Notes under the pieces: model-generated
Databases searched by the model: none
The model's input: the letters and a program-made list of their open reading frames with translations, nothing else
Told to the model about the DNA's origin: nothing
From: Photobacterium sp. CCB-ST2H9
GTDB taxonomy: Bacteria; Pseudomonadota; Gammaproteobacteria; Enterobacterales; Vibrionaceae
Direction: 5' to 3'
DNA: 64,000 bases
Assembly: GCF_023151555.2 (NCBI RefSeq)
Contig: NZ_CP100425.1
Coordinates: 62,001 to 126,000, forward strand
Shown here: positions 20,100-27,980 of the stretch, piece by piece
How the letters are laid out: each line of letters opens with the position of its first letter
Numbering within the stretch: the stretch's first letter is position 1
Translations under genes and position numbers: made by a program

Positions 20100-20927
20100 G
20101 TGGCTGGACGAAGAAAACTTGAGAAGCTCGCTGACTTCAAGCGAGCTTTGAAACAGAGTTATGGTTTAGGTGAGGGAGCCAGTTATACACCTTGGATAAG
20201 AGTTCAAGATGTTAAATCTCATGGTCATAGCGGTAAGATTGAAGGATTAAAATCAGGTCGAAGTCACCATACCCTATCGGAACAAGAGTCGTGTTTTTTC
20301 TACTTGGCTGAGTTTTCTGATTCAGTTATAGACATCCGGGAGCTGTTTCCTTTGCTTCCTCTCTCCCTCTCATTAAAAATCGCTCAATCACTTGGTATTG
20401 AGCACCCGAAACACCCTGTCACCAAAGATCCTGTCATCATGACCACCGATTTCCTTTTAACCTGTAGTGATGGTCAAAGGGTTTGGTATGAAGCTGTATG
20501 TGTTAAACCAAGAGAAAAACTGTCTGACAAAAGAACAGCCGAAAAACTAGATATAGAGCGGGTGTGGTGGGAGTTGCTTGGCGTCCCTTTTCACATATTT
20601 TATCTATCGGAGCTTAATCAGATTAAGTCCAAGAATATTCAATGGATTACAGACGCTAAACGCAAGAAATACCCATCAACACCGAATGAATTTAGAGATG
20701 TGGCCAAACGTCTGTTGACGATCGGAACTATGCAATTGAATGAAATCTGTGAAACATTTTCTCATGAAATTGGCATTTCGCAAGATGATGCCTTGATTTT
20801 GTTAAAGTCTCTGTTGGCTGACAAAGAAGTAACAGTTGACCTGTCTCGCCCTATCGTCCTATCAGGGATGATTGAAATCATGGAAATCAAGATAGATGGA
20901 AATTCAAAGCAACATGCAGCAAGTTGA
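20100..20927 (+). CDS. tnsA: Tn7-like transposase subunit TnsA (endonuclease)
   Basis: 275-aa nuclease that cuts the 5' strands at transposon ends while TnsB cuts the 3' strands, giving cut-and-paste transposition. The N-terminal half is the restriction-endonuclease-like domain. Against Tn7 TnsA, E63 (in LSEQES), D117 (in MTTDFLL) and K136 (in VCVKPR) line up with catalytic E63, D114 and K132. The residue at Tn7 Q130 is a cysteine here (C134). The C-terminal half is the winged-helix region that contacts TnsC. GTG 20100 gives the family N-terminus. It overlaps tnsB by 32 nt. Confidence 0.93.
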   Translation: MAGRRKLEKLADFKRALKQSYGLGEGASYTPWIRVQDVKSHGHSGKIEGLKSGRSHHTLSEQESCFFYLAEFSDSVIDIRELFPLLPLSLSLKIAQSLGIEHPKHPVTKDPVIMTTDFLLTCSDGQRVWYEAVCVKPREKLSDKRTAEKLDIERVWWELLGVPFHIFYLSELNQIKSKNIQWITDAKRKKYPSTPNEFRDVAKRLLTIGTMQLNEICETFSHEIGISQDDALILLKSLLADKEVTVDLSRPIVLSGMIEIMEIKIDGNSKQHAAS

Positions 20928-23076
20928 GCTAAATAGTGTTTGGCAAATTGAAAGCTTGGATGGTCTCAATGATGGCCTATACCGAGTTTTACAGCAGCAT
21001 ACAGCGGATCGCATTATCATCTTGTTTCCTTTGGTCGAATCAAAGGCTTTGCAACGGCCAATCAAACTAGCTTTTGAGCTTTTTAGTGAGGCAATAAAAG
21101 TCGGTAAAGCTCAGCAAAGCCTGTATGAATTGCCTTATTACCAACTGCAATCTGAAGATGATATTTCAGAGAGTCATCTCGCCAAAAGAAATGAGAAATA
21201 CTCACTGATCGTAGACTTAGTTTCTTCTTCTGATTTTTTACTTAATCTAGTTGACCAACCTCGCAGTACCTTGGTTTCGCAGCACGCAAAGGCGAACAAC
21301 ACATATGTACAGAATATATATAGATCACTGAATCTCTACTGGAAGTATGGCCAAGAGAGAAATGCACTTTTACCAAGCTACAAGAACTCAGGAGGGAGAG
21401 GGAAAACTAGGGCTGCTGGTAAAGTAAAACGTGGCTCACCAGTACAGTTATCAAGTCCTAGTATAGATGCTCCTATAGGAGTGAATACTACCGAAGCTGA
21501 TAAGGCTTTGTTTCTTAAAGCAATGAAGCGGTTCGGTCTCAAAGGTGAAAAAATCCGATACAGCCGAGTCTATGACAAAATGCTCAAAGAATACTATGCA
21601 GATGAATTAATCGCTTCGGAATCTGAGTCTAGAGATGCAAGAGTGCCAAATTATAGAGCATTTGTTTATTGGGTTAAGAAACTAATCCCAGCACATACAT
21701 TGATTCGTAAGCAGACCAATCAGGGTGATTTTGAACGAAATCGACGTAGTTTGAAGGGGGCCGCGACTGATCATACAGAAGTTCCTGGTAGTTGCTTTGA
21801 ACTGGATGCAACGGTTTTAGATGTTCATATTGTTTCGGACTTTCAGAGGAATCATGTTTTAGGTAGGCCAACAGTTTACTGTGTGGTGGATAAAGAGAGT
21901 CGGATGATAGTGGGGCTTCATGTTTCAATGGAGTACGCTTCATGGAGAGCGGGACGACAGGCTTTAATTAACAGTTTTACTTCAAAGAAAGGGTATTGTG
22001 CTGAGTTTGGTATTGAAATAGATGAAACGGATTGGCCATGTCATCATATCCCTCAGCGGTTACTTTGTGACCGAGGAGAGTTCATTTGCAAAGATGCCGA
22101 GAACCTCGCGGTACCACTGATTGGTCACTTGAGTATTGCGCCGCCTTACCGAGCTGAGTTGAAAGGGATAGTTGAGCATCGCTTCAATATTTTGAATGAA
22201 AAGCTAGTTCATGAACTGTTGGGGACAACTAAGGGGCGACACTATATTAGAGGTGATAGAGACCCGAGATTAGATGCAGCATTAACACTTAGGGACGTAA
22301 CGAAGCTACTTATTGATGCAGTATTGGAGCATAACAGCTCAATATTTAAAGACTTGGCCAAGCAGAGCACGTTACTTATAGAATCAGGACTTCCTCCAAC
22401 CCCCTTTAATTATTGGAATCTACATGTGAAAGCGCAGAAGCATGCTTTGAGTAGAGCAGATGAAGCGCATGTTCGCGCTCGTCTTTTACCTGCCACTAAA
22501 GTAACCATGACGGGTAAAGGTATTAGACTTAATGACCAAATGTACTACGACTCGGGTCACCCTAGTTTTGATAGTTGGAAGGTCATTGCTAGAAATCATG
22601 GGTCATGGCCTCTCGATGCACTGATTGATCATGATAACTCTAGCTTTATATATGTCAGGCTTGAAGAAGAAAGCGGTTTTACACGGTGTAAGTTGATGAA
22701 AGAATCAGCTAACTTTTCCCATAGGCACCAAGCAGATATTTTGTATTTTGAAGATTGGCTTAAATTAGAGCAGAAAAAAGCCAGACCAACAGCGAAGTCG
22801 ATAGAGCGTCACCAGAGAAGAAATCAGACTATCCAAAATGCAAAAGAGGAAGCTGCATTAGCTCCATCACTTAGCTCAAAATCTGAGAGAACAAAGGGCA
22901 TGAAAGCGAGAAGGCGGGAAGCTATTCTCGCACAAAGGCTTGAGGATGGTGACACTCAATCTAGTCTGACAGAGCAGAATATGGAATCTGGTTCATCGGG
23001 TGAGTATATTGATAATAAAAAGAAAAAAGTAATATCGATGCTAAAGCGAAAAAAGGTTAATGATAATGAGATGTGA
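20896..23076 (+). CDS. tnsB: Tn7-like transposase subunit TnsB (DDE recombinase)
   Basis: 726-aa DDE integrase that binds the end repeats and performs 3' cleavage and strand transfer. Catalytic residues are D304 (FELDAT), D392 (LLCDRGEF) and E427 (GIVEHRFN), a D-x87-D-x34-E spacing equal to that of Tn7 TnsB. N-terminal helix-turn-helix DNA-binding regions precede the core. The C-terminal tail (about residues 640-726) is lysine- and arginine-rich, as expected for the TnsC-interacting hook. ATG 20896 overlaps tnsA, and the next gene overlaps its stop, so translation is coupled. Confidence 0.94.
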   Translation: MEIQSNMQQVELNSVWQIESLDGLNDGLYRVLQQHTADRIIILFPLVESKALQRPIKLAFELFSEAIKVGKAQQSLYELPYYQLQSEDDISESHLAKRNEKYSLIVDLVSSSDFLLNLVDQPRSTLVSQHAKANNTYVQNIYRSLNLYWKYGQERNALLPSYKNSGGRGKTRAAGKVKRGSPVQLSSPSIDAPIGVNTTEADKALFLKAMKRFGLKGEKIRYSRVYDKMLKEYYADELIASESESRDARVPNYRAFVYWVKKLIPAHTLIRKQTNQGDFERNRRSLKGAATDHTEVPGSCFELDATVLDVHIVSDFQRNHVLGRPTVYCVVDKESRMIVGLHVSMEYASWRAGRQALINSFTSKKGYCAEFGIEIDETDWPCHHIPQRLLCDRGEFICKDAENLAVPLIGHLSIAPPYRAELKGIVEHRFNILNEKLVHELLGTTKGRHYIRGDRDPRLDAALTLRDVTKLLIDAVLEHNSSIFKDLAKQSTLLIESGLPPTPFNYWNLHVKAQKHALSRADEAHVRARLLPATKVTMTGKGIRLNDQMYYDSGHPSFDSWKVIARNHGSWPLDALIDHDNSSFIYVRLEEESGFTRCKLMKESANFSHRHQADILYFEDWLKLEQKKARPTAKSIERHQRRNQTIQNAKEEAALAPSLSSKSERTKGMKARRREAILAQRLEDGDTQSSLTEQNMESGSSGEYIDNKKKKVISMLKRKKVNDNEM

Positions 23077-23320
23077 AAACGCTAGTTACCATGAAGCTAT
23101 TTTGCCAGAGCACCGAGGTAACCCCTTAATTGAAGCTTTACCACCCAAAGTGGGTGATTCTGAATTAGTTGTAAAGTTGAGTAATTATCCTGAACGAAAC
23201 CTTGATGAAACGAAATTAGAAGAGATTGAAAGGTTAGAGTACCTTACTCGACTGAAAGAGCTGAGGCAGCCTCTTCCACTCTATTTGGATGTCTTTAGGG
23301 CTATTGAAATGGCGATTTAG
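23060..23320 (+). CDS. tnsC: N-terminal segment of TnsC, ending at an in-frame amber codon
   Basis: 86 codons overlapping the tnsB stop by 17 nt. The segment HRGNPLIEALPP matches the N-terminus of Tn7 TnsC (YRDNPFIEALPP). The frame stops at TAG (23318-23320) and continues in the same frame as EGYSAKNPLSP, which matches the Tn7 continuation (GGYVGRNP). The TAG sits at the position of an arginine in Tn7. This is therefore not a separate gene but the first part of a 485-codon tnsC broken by one nonsense codon. Options are a real inactivating mutation, suppression or readthrough, reinitiation, or a sequencing error. Start could also be the ATG at 23066. Confidence 0.85.
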   Translation: MIMRCENASYHEAILPEHRGNPLIEALPPKVGDSELVVKLSNYPERNLDETKLEEIERLEYLTRLKELRQPLPLYLDVFRAIEMAI

Positions 23321-23325
23321 GAGGG
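23319..23325 (+). promoter_or_regulatory. tnsC: Strong Shine-Dalgarno-like AGGAGGG at the tnsC amber codon
   Basis: AGGAGGG overlaps the TAG stop. The next in-frame start candidates are TTG 23345 (19 nt away) and ATG 23360, both farther than usual spacing. It could support reinitiation of the downstream TnsC part, but the spacing is poor. Confidence 0.35.
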
Positions 23326-23344
23326 ATATTCAGCAAAAAACCCA

Positions 23345-24517
23345 TTGTCACCAACGACGATGAATTACCTTCATTACTCATCTGATAGTCGTCCTGATGT
23401 TGAACCGAGAACAGGTTTTTTTAAACCGAAGGGCAGCGGTATAACAATCATAGGTGAAAGCGGTGTAGGAAAGACATGCATGCTTGAACAAGTGCTCAAC
23501 TGCTTTCCAGATGTCATCGAACACCGATATTACCAGAATAAAGTATTAGCAATTCCGCAAGTTGTTTGGATTAAAGTAGATTGTCCTGATGATTCAAGTG
23601 TGAAGGGACTCTGCCATCGCATTTTAGAGCAAATCGATCGAAAACTAAGTCTTCCTCCAACTAAACCAGCGGGAACCATTGCTCTATTGTTAGAGCAAAT
23701 TGAAGCTAAAATGAAATCCAGTTTTCTCGGTGTCCTTGTTATTGATGAGATGCAAAACCTAAATCTCGCCAAAGCTGGCGGTGCTGATCGACTTCTGGGA
23801 TTCCTGCATAACTTAGTCAATAATCTAGGAATACCGTTACTTTTTTGTGCCAACCCTCCGTTTGACACATTGTTAAGTAAAAGCTTTAAATCAGCGCGAA
23901 GAGCGGAAAGCAGTGGTTATTTCAACGTAGAGCTAATGAAAAATGACGATGAATGGGAGTTGTTTGTTGATGAACTTTGGTGTTTACAGTGGACGAATGT
24001 TGCGACGCCATTGACCCCTAGCTTGAGTAATAGACTTTACTCGTTGTCTGCTGGGAATATGGACTTGGCTGTTCGCATTTACTACGCCGCTCAAAAAGCC
24101 ATTATAGGTTCATCTGATGAGAGGATTACTGAAGAGGTACTTGAGCTTGGTGCTAGTATAGCCGTACGCCTGACGAAAACACTTACGGAAGAGCTGAGGA
24201 AAAAGCAAAGGCTCTCTATTTTAAAAAGAAATAGAGAAGGAAGAAACTCAGATCCAAATGGTGATATAGGTGAGGGCCGTACGCAGGAAGAAGTCGTTAA
24301 AACACAGTCTAAGCCCGTGACAATTCCAGGAGATCTTACTCGTCCACACCACCCAGAGTTTGCTGAAGCATTAACTGAAGTTGGGCTAGCTGAAGATTTG
24401 ATAGATAGGGTCTTGGATACCTCTCTTATTCAACGAGCAGCCCAAGATAGTGACCCGATTGAAAGCCTTCGTTATTCGGGGTTGTTATGTGATGACCCTT
24501 TAGAAACGTTTAGTTAG
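23345..24517 (+). CDS. tnsC: Tn7-like transposition regulator TnsC, AAA+ ATPase part
   Basis: 390 aa from TTG 23345, containing the whole AAA+ core. Walker A is GESGVGKT (residues 37-44 in this numbering) and Walker B is VLVIDEMQ (near 135-142). TnsC connects the target selector (TnsD) to the TnsAB transposase and enforces target choice by ATP-dependent filament formation on DNA. The C-terminal part (beyond about 280) is charged and variable. The missing first 95 codons lie in frame upstream, across a TAG at 23318. If only this part is made, the N-terminal segment that in Tn7 contributes to TnsD contact would be lost. It is followed by tnsD after 6 nt. Confidence 0.88.
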   Translation: MSPTTMNYLHYSSDSRPDVEPRTGFFKPKGSGITIIGESGVGKTCMLEQVLNCFPDVIEHRYYQNKVLAIPQVVWIKVDCPDDSSVKGLCHRILEQIDRKLSLPPTKPAGTIALLLEQIEAKMKSSFLGVLVIDEMQNLNLAKAGGADRLLGFLHNLVNNLGIPLLFCANPPFDTLLSKSFKSARRAESSGYFNVELMKNDDEWELFVDELWCLQWTNVATPLTPSLSNRLYSLSAGNMDLAVRIYYAAQKAIIGSSDERITEEVLELGASIAVRLTKTLTEELRKKQRLSILKRNREGRNSDPNGDIGEGRTQEEVVKTQSKPVTIPGDLTRPHHPEFAEALTEVGLAEDLIDRVLDTSLIQRAAQDSDPIESLRYSGLLCDDPLETFS

Positions 24518-24523
24518 TGCAGT

Positions 24524-25936
24524 ATGTTTGTTACACGCGCATTTGATGATGAGTTACTCTTTGGACGATTAGTTCGTCATTTTTGTTTATTAGGTGAGTC
24601 TTCAAGCCAATTTACTGAAAAAGTTTTAGCGTCTTCTAGGCATACGTTTCACCCTACGTTGACTGTAGGGGTATCGAAGCTATCCTCATTACTAAGAGAT
24701 AGCGAATCTAAGCTTCTATATGAGCAAACTCTTGCGCCACTCTTCTTCTTTTTTTTACCTCAGCACTCACACGAGTTGCGAAAATCACTTCTGAATAATG
24801 ATGGGAATAAGGCTTTGTGGGAAAGCCAGCTTGCTTCCTTTGGGCAAGGTAGTACAGTTTATCTGAAATGGTGCCATCAATGTGCCATTGAGGACATTTC
24901 CAATCATGGCGTTGCGTATTGGCACCGAAGTCATCAGATTTGTGGTATATCCACATGCTACAAGCATCGAGAGTTGCTGCAAGTAACTCGATTGAATTCA
25001 AGACAAAAGCTTGAACGAGGTTTGTTCCCTCCGCTAACAAGCCCACCTGAATCAAGCCCTTTAGACGTTGAAGTCAAGGTTGCCACCTATAGTTACAGCT
25101 TGTTAAAAATCTTGAGCAAGGAAATGAAGCCTTTTAATTGGGCGCAAGCATATCGTAATAGATTGGATGAGCTTGGGTATGTTACTCGTGGTAACCATGT
25201 AAGAAGGCAAGTGCTCTTCAAGGACTTCTTTAACTATGCTCATCCGTTTGCTGATTATGGTGACAATCCGTTACCAAAGCATATTCGAGACTATAGATAT
25301 TTATCAGAACTATTACTTTCGATGAGCAGCCATCACCCATTTCGACATCTTTTATTTGGTTCGTGGCTATTTGAGCGTGCAGAAGATATTTTTGACTATG
25401 ATGTCGTGAAAACAACAGTTGCAACGCAGGAGACTGTTAGTAAAAGTAAAGATATAGAACGTCAATGTCTTGCACTACTAAAGCAAGGCGAATCAATGGC
25501 TGAGGTCTATCGTATCACAGGAAAAAGCCGTTCTTACTTAAAGCGGATAGCTTTGCTAAATGGCGTGCCGATCAAACTAAAGCCAAGAATGTTAACCAAT
25601 GGTATCAAAGATAAGATAATTAAATTAGCAACGCTATCAATGCATAGAAAGAGTATTTCCGAAATCTGTGGTGTTGGTATCGGTTCGGTAGAGCAAGTGA
25701 TCTCTAGCAAGAATGGGCTTGTTGAGTGGAGAAAGCGTTGTCACTTTGAGTCTAAGCGACGTCGATGTAGGTTGGAGCTATTGCGTTATGTTGCCGTCAA
25801 TTCGTCGTCACTCAGACGGGATATTAAATCTAAGTGTAATGCTGCTTTCTTCTGGCTTTACCATCATGACAAAAAATGGCTTGAGGGGATATTGCCTCAA
25901 GCCACGAAGCCGATAGGGTTTGGTAAGTTTCTCTGA
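24524..25936 (+). CDS. tnsD: TnsD/TniQ-family target-site selector
   Basis: 470-aa TniQ protein, the sequence-specific DNA-binding protein that directs insertion, here presumably to the 3' end of yhiN. The N-terminal TniQ domain contains a CCCH zinc site: C-x2-C in LKWCHQC (near residue 113) and C-x3-H in TCYKH (near residue 147). The C-terminal half has helix-turn-helix-like segments (MAEVYRITGKSRSYLKRIAL near 325-344 and ISEICGVGIGSVEQVI near 380-395), as in Tn7 TnsD, which is 508 aa. It is the last gene of the tnsABCD operon. Target assignment is inferred from the insertion site. Confidence 0.9.
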   Translation: MFVTRAFDDELLFGRLVRHFCLLGESSSQFTEKVLASSRHTFHPTLTVGVSKLSSLLRDSESKLLYEQTLAPLFFFFLPQHSHELRKSLLNNDGNKALWESQLASFGQGSTVYLKWCHQCAIEDISNHGVAYWHRSHQICGISTCYKHRELLQVTRLNSRQKLERGLFPPLTSPPESSPLDVEVKVATYSYSLLKILSKEMKPFNWAQAYRNRLDELGYVTRGNHVRRQVLFKDFFNYAHPFADYGDNPLPKHIRDYRYLSELLLSMSSHHPFRHLLFGSWLFERAEDIFDYDVVKTTVATQETVSKSKDIERQCLALLKQGESMAEVYRITGKSRSYLKRIALLNGVPIKLKPRMLTNGIKDKIIKLATLSMHRKSISEICGVGIGSVEQVISSKNGLVEWRKRCHFESKRRRCRLELLRYVAVNSSSLRRDIKSKCNAAFFWLYHHDKKWLEGILPQATKPIGFGKFL

Positions 25937-25947
25937 GTTGTACTTCC

Positions 25948-26868
25948 TTATAGAGTGTCTTGATATTGTTTTACTAATTCTTTGGTATCAATGACCATAT
26001 TCATCTCCATTTGACGCTGAGAATAATTGTATATCCACTCAAAAATTGGTGTTGCGGATTGGCGGAAGCTTTGCCAAAAATTCATATGTTGTTCAGTCAC
26101 CTCTTCGATTTCATCCACTGATAACTTGCCAGTTACAATGTTTCGCCAAGAGGTGTGACATTCTTTAGTTAAGTCATTAGCGATGTTTAAATTTTGCCTA
26201 TTCGTTATCCACTCATCTAGAAGCACGGAGATAAAGGGCGTAAATGGTGCAATAGTAAATATGATTGATTGGGATATTGTGTAGTTCAGGAGTAGGGCTA
26301 AGACAATTGGACTTACTATACTTGCAGCTAAAAGAGCGGTTAACAATGCTTGATACTTCTTACGAAGTTCACTTTCCCATGCAAAAGTTGAGTACGTCGC
26401 TATTACTTTTGCAACAGAGAACGGTACTGTGTCCAGTGAAGTCGACCACCAGTTTTCAAGTTCCTGTTTGTCGCTTGGTGTATTGCGAATCTGTTTCTGA
26501 CTCAACTCAATGATTTTGCTTTTTGGGAGTTCGATATGGGTGGGTCTTACTCCGACAGCCATAACTAAATAATCATGCAAACGTTGAAGCGTACAACCTA
26601 TATCGATCCATTTTGTAACTTGCAGCTTACCAAAGCTGCCTGCGAAGACTGATGCTAGAAGTAAACTCACAACATAAGGTGTAGGATCTATCTCTGGGGT
26701 GCCGTTGGAAAAAATGTACGCTGACGCTACTGTTTGTACGACAGCAAACAGCAATGTAGTTGACCATATTGCTGTTTTCCAAGCTTTTGCTTTTTTGTAG
26801 GCAAAGCGAAATGCTGTGCCAGCCTCAATGGCCTCAGTACTTTTCTGATTAGCTATGATATTTGTCAT
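25948..26868 (-). CDS. CBASS effector, S-4TM pore-forming type
   Basis: 306-aa membrane protein downstream of, and co-oriented with, a CD-NTase (3-nt gap). Two hydrophobic pairs are visible, around residues 35-95 (AIWSTTLLFAVVQTVASAYIF; VVSLLLASVFAGSF) and around 170-215 (ALLTALLAASIVSPIVLALLL; SIIFTIAPFTPFISVLL), separated by a helical cytosolic stretch. This matches the SMODS-associated four-TM (S-4TM) effector family. In CBASS such proteins are thought to disrupt the inner membrane when bound by the cyclic nucleotide. It is convergent with tnsD. Confidence 0.82.
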   Translation of the reverse strand: MTNIIANQKSTEAIEAGTAFRFAYKKAKAWKTAIWSTTLLFAVVQTVASAYIFSNGTPEIDPTPYVVSLLLASVFAGSFGKLQVTKWIDIGCTLQRLHDYLVMAVGVRPTHIELPKSKIIELSQKQIRNTPSDKQELENWWSTSLDTVPFSVAKVIATYSTFAWESELRKKYQALLTALLAASIVSPIVLALLLNYTISQSIIFTIAPFTPFISVLLDEWITNRQNLNIANDLTKECHTSWRNIVTGKLSVDEIEEVTEQHMNFWQSFRQSATPIFEWIYNYSQRQMEMNMVIDTKELVKQYQDTL

Positions 26869-26871
26869 TTT

Positions 26872-27861
26872 TTATCCATATTGTGGGAAGTCGTTACCAA
26901 ACACCTTGCGCCACTCTCCAATTGCTTTTTTGTGGTCTTCTTCTTTCTCAAACTCGCGGGCTGCTAGGGCTGTATTAAAATCTTTTTCCGCCTTTCGCGA
27001 AATTTTAGTCTTTTCATCCCAAGATAAAGTGTTCAAATTTCCTTGAATTCCTTTTGGATCATTAACATTCCACCAAATGTTGTCCTTTATGTATTGAAGG
27101 ACATTGATGATGTTGATGTCGACGAACAGGCTTGCTTCGCCTTTTTCCGCAAAATAATTAAGAACCAAATTCTCTAAGAGATAAGACGACATTGAAGGCA
27201 TCGTCGCTCTACGTTGCCAGTATTTAATTGCTCGGATCGCATTAAGAACATGACCACCACATTGCTGATTGATGTCAGTGACTCGCTGGCTATCTAGTCT
27301 TGGGTCTGTCTTTATCCAGTGACCGTTGCCGTCAGGAATGATGTAAAAGGTTTTTCCGTCGGCATCTTCAGTGGTAAAAAAGGCTGGAACAATGTCAAAA
27401 TTCCAGTCATAACTTGTTAGTTTAAGTGTTGCTGCGTTTTGATTTCTGTGTAGTTCTGCTTTGCTATAGTGATTCAGTTCAGTCAATTTGCTAACAAACT
27501 GATTGATGACCTTACGCGAGTTGAGGCGATATGAGTAGTCATGGCGAAAGTTCTTATATTCAGGGGATTCAGTCGGTGTATTGATGTATACAGTACCGTC
27601 AAAACTCTCTTCCCATGTGCAGCCATGTGCCGACAGTGTGAAAATCATATCTATATCATCCAAGGGACGAATTTTCGTTCGTCTCGCAAAAGAACCAAAA
27701 TTGATATCCTTATCGCTGTAAAGCGGAAAGAAATCAGTTAGCCCTTTTACTTGCCCTTTCAAATAATCTCGGCTGGAACGCGCTGTGGTTGTTTTCTTAC
27801 TATCAATATTGACGTTGTCAGCCATAAATTGATTAAACGCAGAATTTACAGTTGTCGGCAT
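26872..27861 (-). CDS. CBASS cyclic-oligonucleotide synthase (CD-NTase, SMODS family)
   Basis: 329-aa nucleotidyltransferase making a cyclic di- or oligonucleotide signal on phage infection. The catalytic pattern is complete: G56-S57 in NFGSFARRT, D69-x-D71 in PLDDIDMIF, and D156 in WNFDIVPAF. The C-terminal helical part has the SMODS ATRYIKYWQRR-like helix (RAIKYWQRRA near 215-224). The ATG at 27861 has GGAGGG just upstream. It is the first gene of a two-gene operon with the S-4TM effector. No ubiquitin-like or HORMA accessory genes are present, so this is a minimal (type I-like) CBASS. The signal molecule cannot be predicted by eye. Confidence 0.88.
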   Translation of the reverse strand: MPTTVNSAFNQFMADNVNIDSKKTTTARSSRDYLKGQVKGLTDFFPLYSDKDINFGSFARRTKIRPLDDIDMIFTLSAHGCTWEESFDGTVYINTPTESPEYKNFRHDYSYRLNSRKVINQFVSKLTELNHYSKAELHRNQNAATLKLTSYDWNFDIVPAFFTTEDADGKTFYIIPDGNGHWIKTDPRLDSQRVTDINQQCGGHVLNAIRAIKYWQRRATMPSMSSYLLENLVLNYFAEKGEASLFVDINIINVLQYIKDNIWWNVNDPKGIQGNLNTLSWDEKTKISRKAEKDFNTALAAREFEKEEDHKKAIGEWRKVFGNDFPQYG

Positions 27862-27882
27862 ATACCCTCCATGTTTTTTAAT

Positions 27883-27901
27883 GCATCACTATAGATGATG
27901 C
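27883..27901. promoter_or_regulatory. Interrupted palindrome GCATCA-N7-TGATGC, CBASS side
   Basis: Perfect 6-bp arms separated by CTATAGA. It lies just downstream of the predicted minus-strand start site (about 27904). The same arms and spacer length recur at 27952-27970. Confidence 0.8.
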
Positions 27902-27910
27902 TCTTTTTTT

Positions 27911-27940
27911 AGATTACGTTGACATTTCGTTCATCGTCAA
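27911..27940 (-). promoter_or_regulatory. Candidate CBASS promoter
   Basis: On the minus strand, TTGACG (27935-27940) and TAATCT (27911-27916) are 18 bp apart, placing transcription start near 27904. The -10 is weak. It overlaps the oppositely oriented promoter of the restriction operon. Confidence 0.5.
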
Positions 27941-27947
27941 GCATTAT
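27919..27947 (+). promoter_or_regulatory. Promoter of the restriction/defence operon
   Basis: Perfect -35 TTGACA (27919-27924), 17-bp spacer, and -10 CATTAT (27942-27947). Transcription should start near 27954, inside the second palindrome, so a protein bound there would block initiation. Confidence 0.65.
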
Positions 27948-27951
27948 TTTT

Positions 27952-27970
27952 GCATCACATGAAATGATGC
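27952..27970. promoter_or_regulatory. Interrupted palindrome GCATCA-N7-TGATGC, restriction-operon side
   Basis: Second copy of the palindrome, with spacer CATGAAA. It covers the predicted plus-strand transcription start and ends directly before the AGGTGG ribosome-binding site of the half-HsdS gene. Confidence 0.8.
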
Positions 27971-27980
27971 AGGTGGCTTT

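Noticed and set aside
24524..25936. tnsE next to tnsD
   Set aside because: No TnsE-like gene follows tnsD; the next gene is the convergent CBASS effector.
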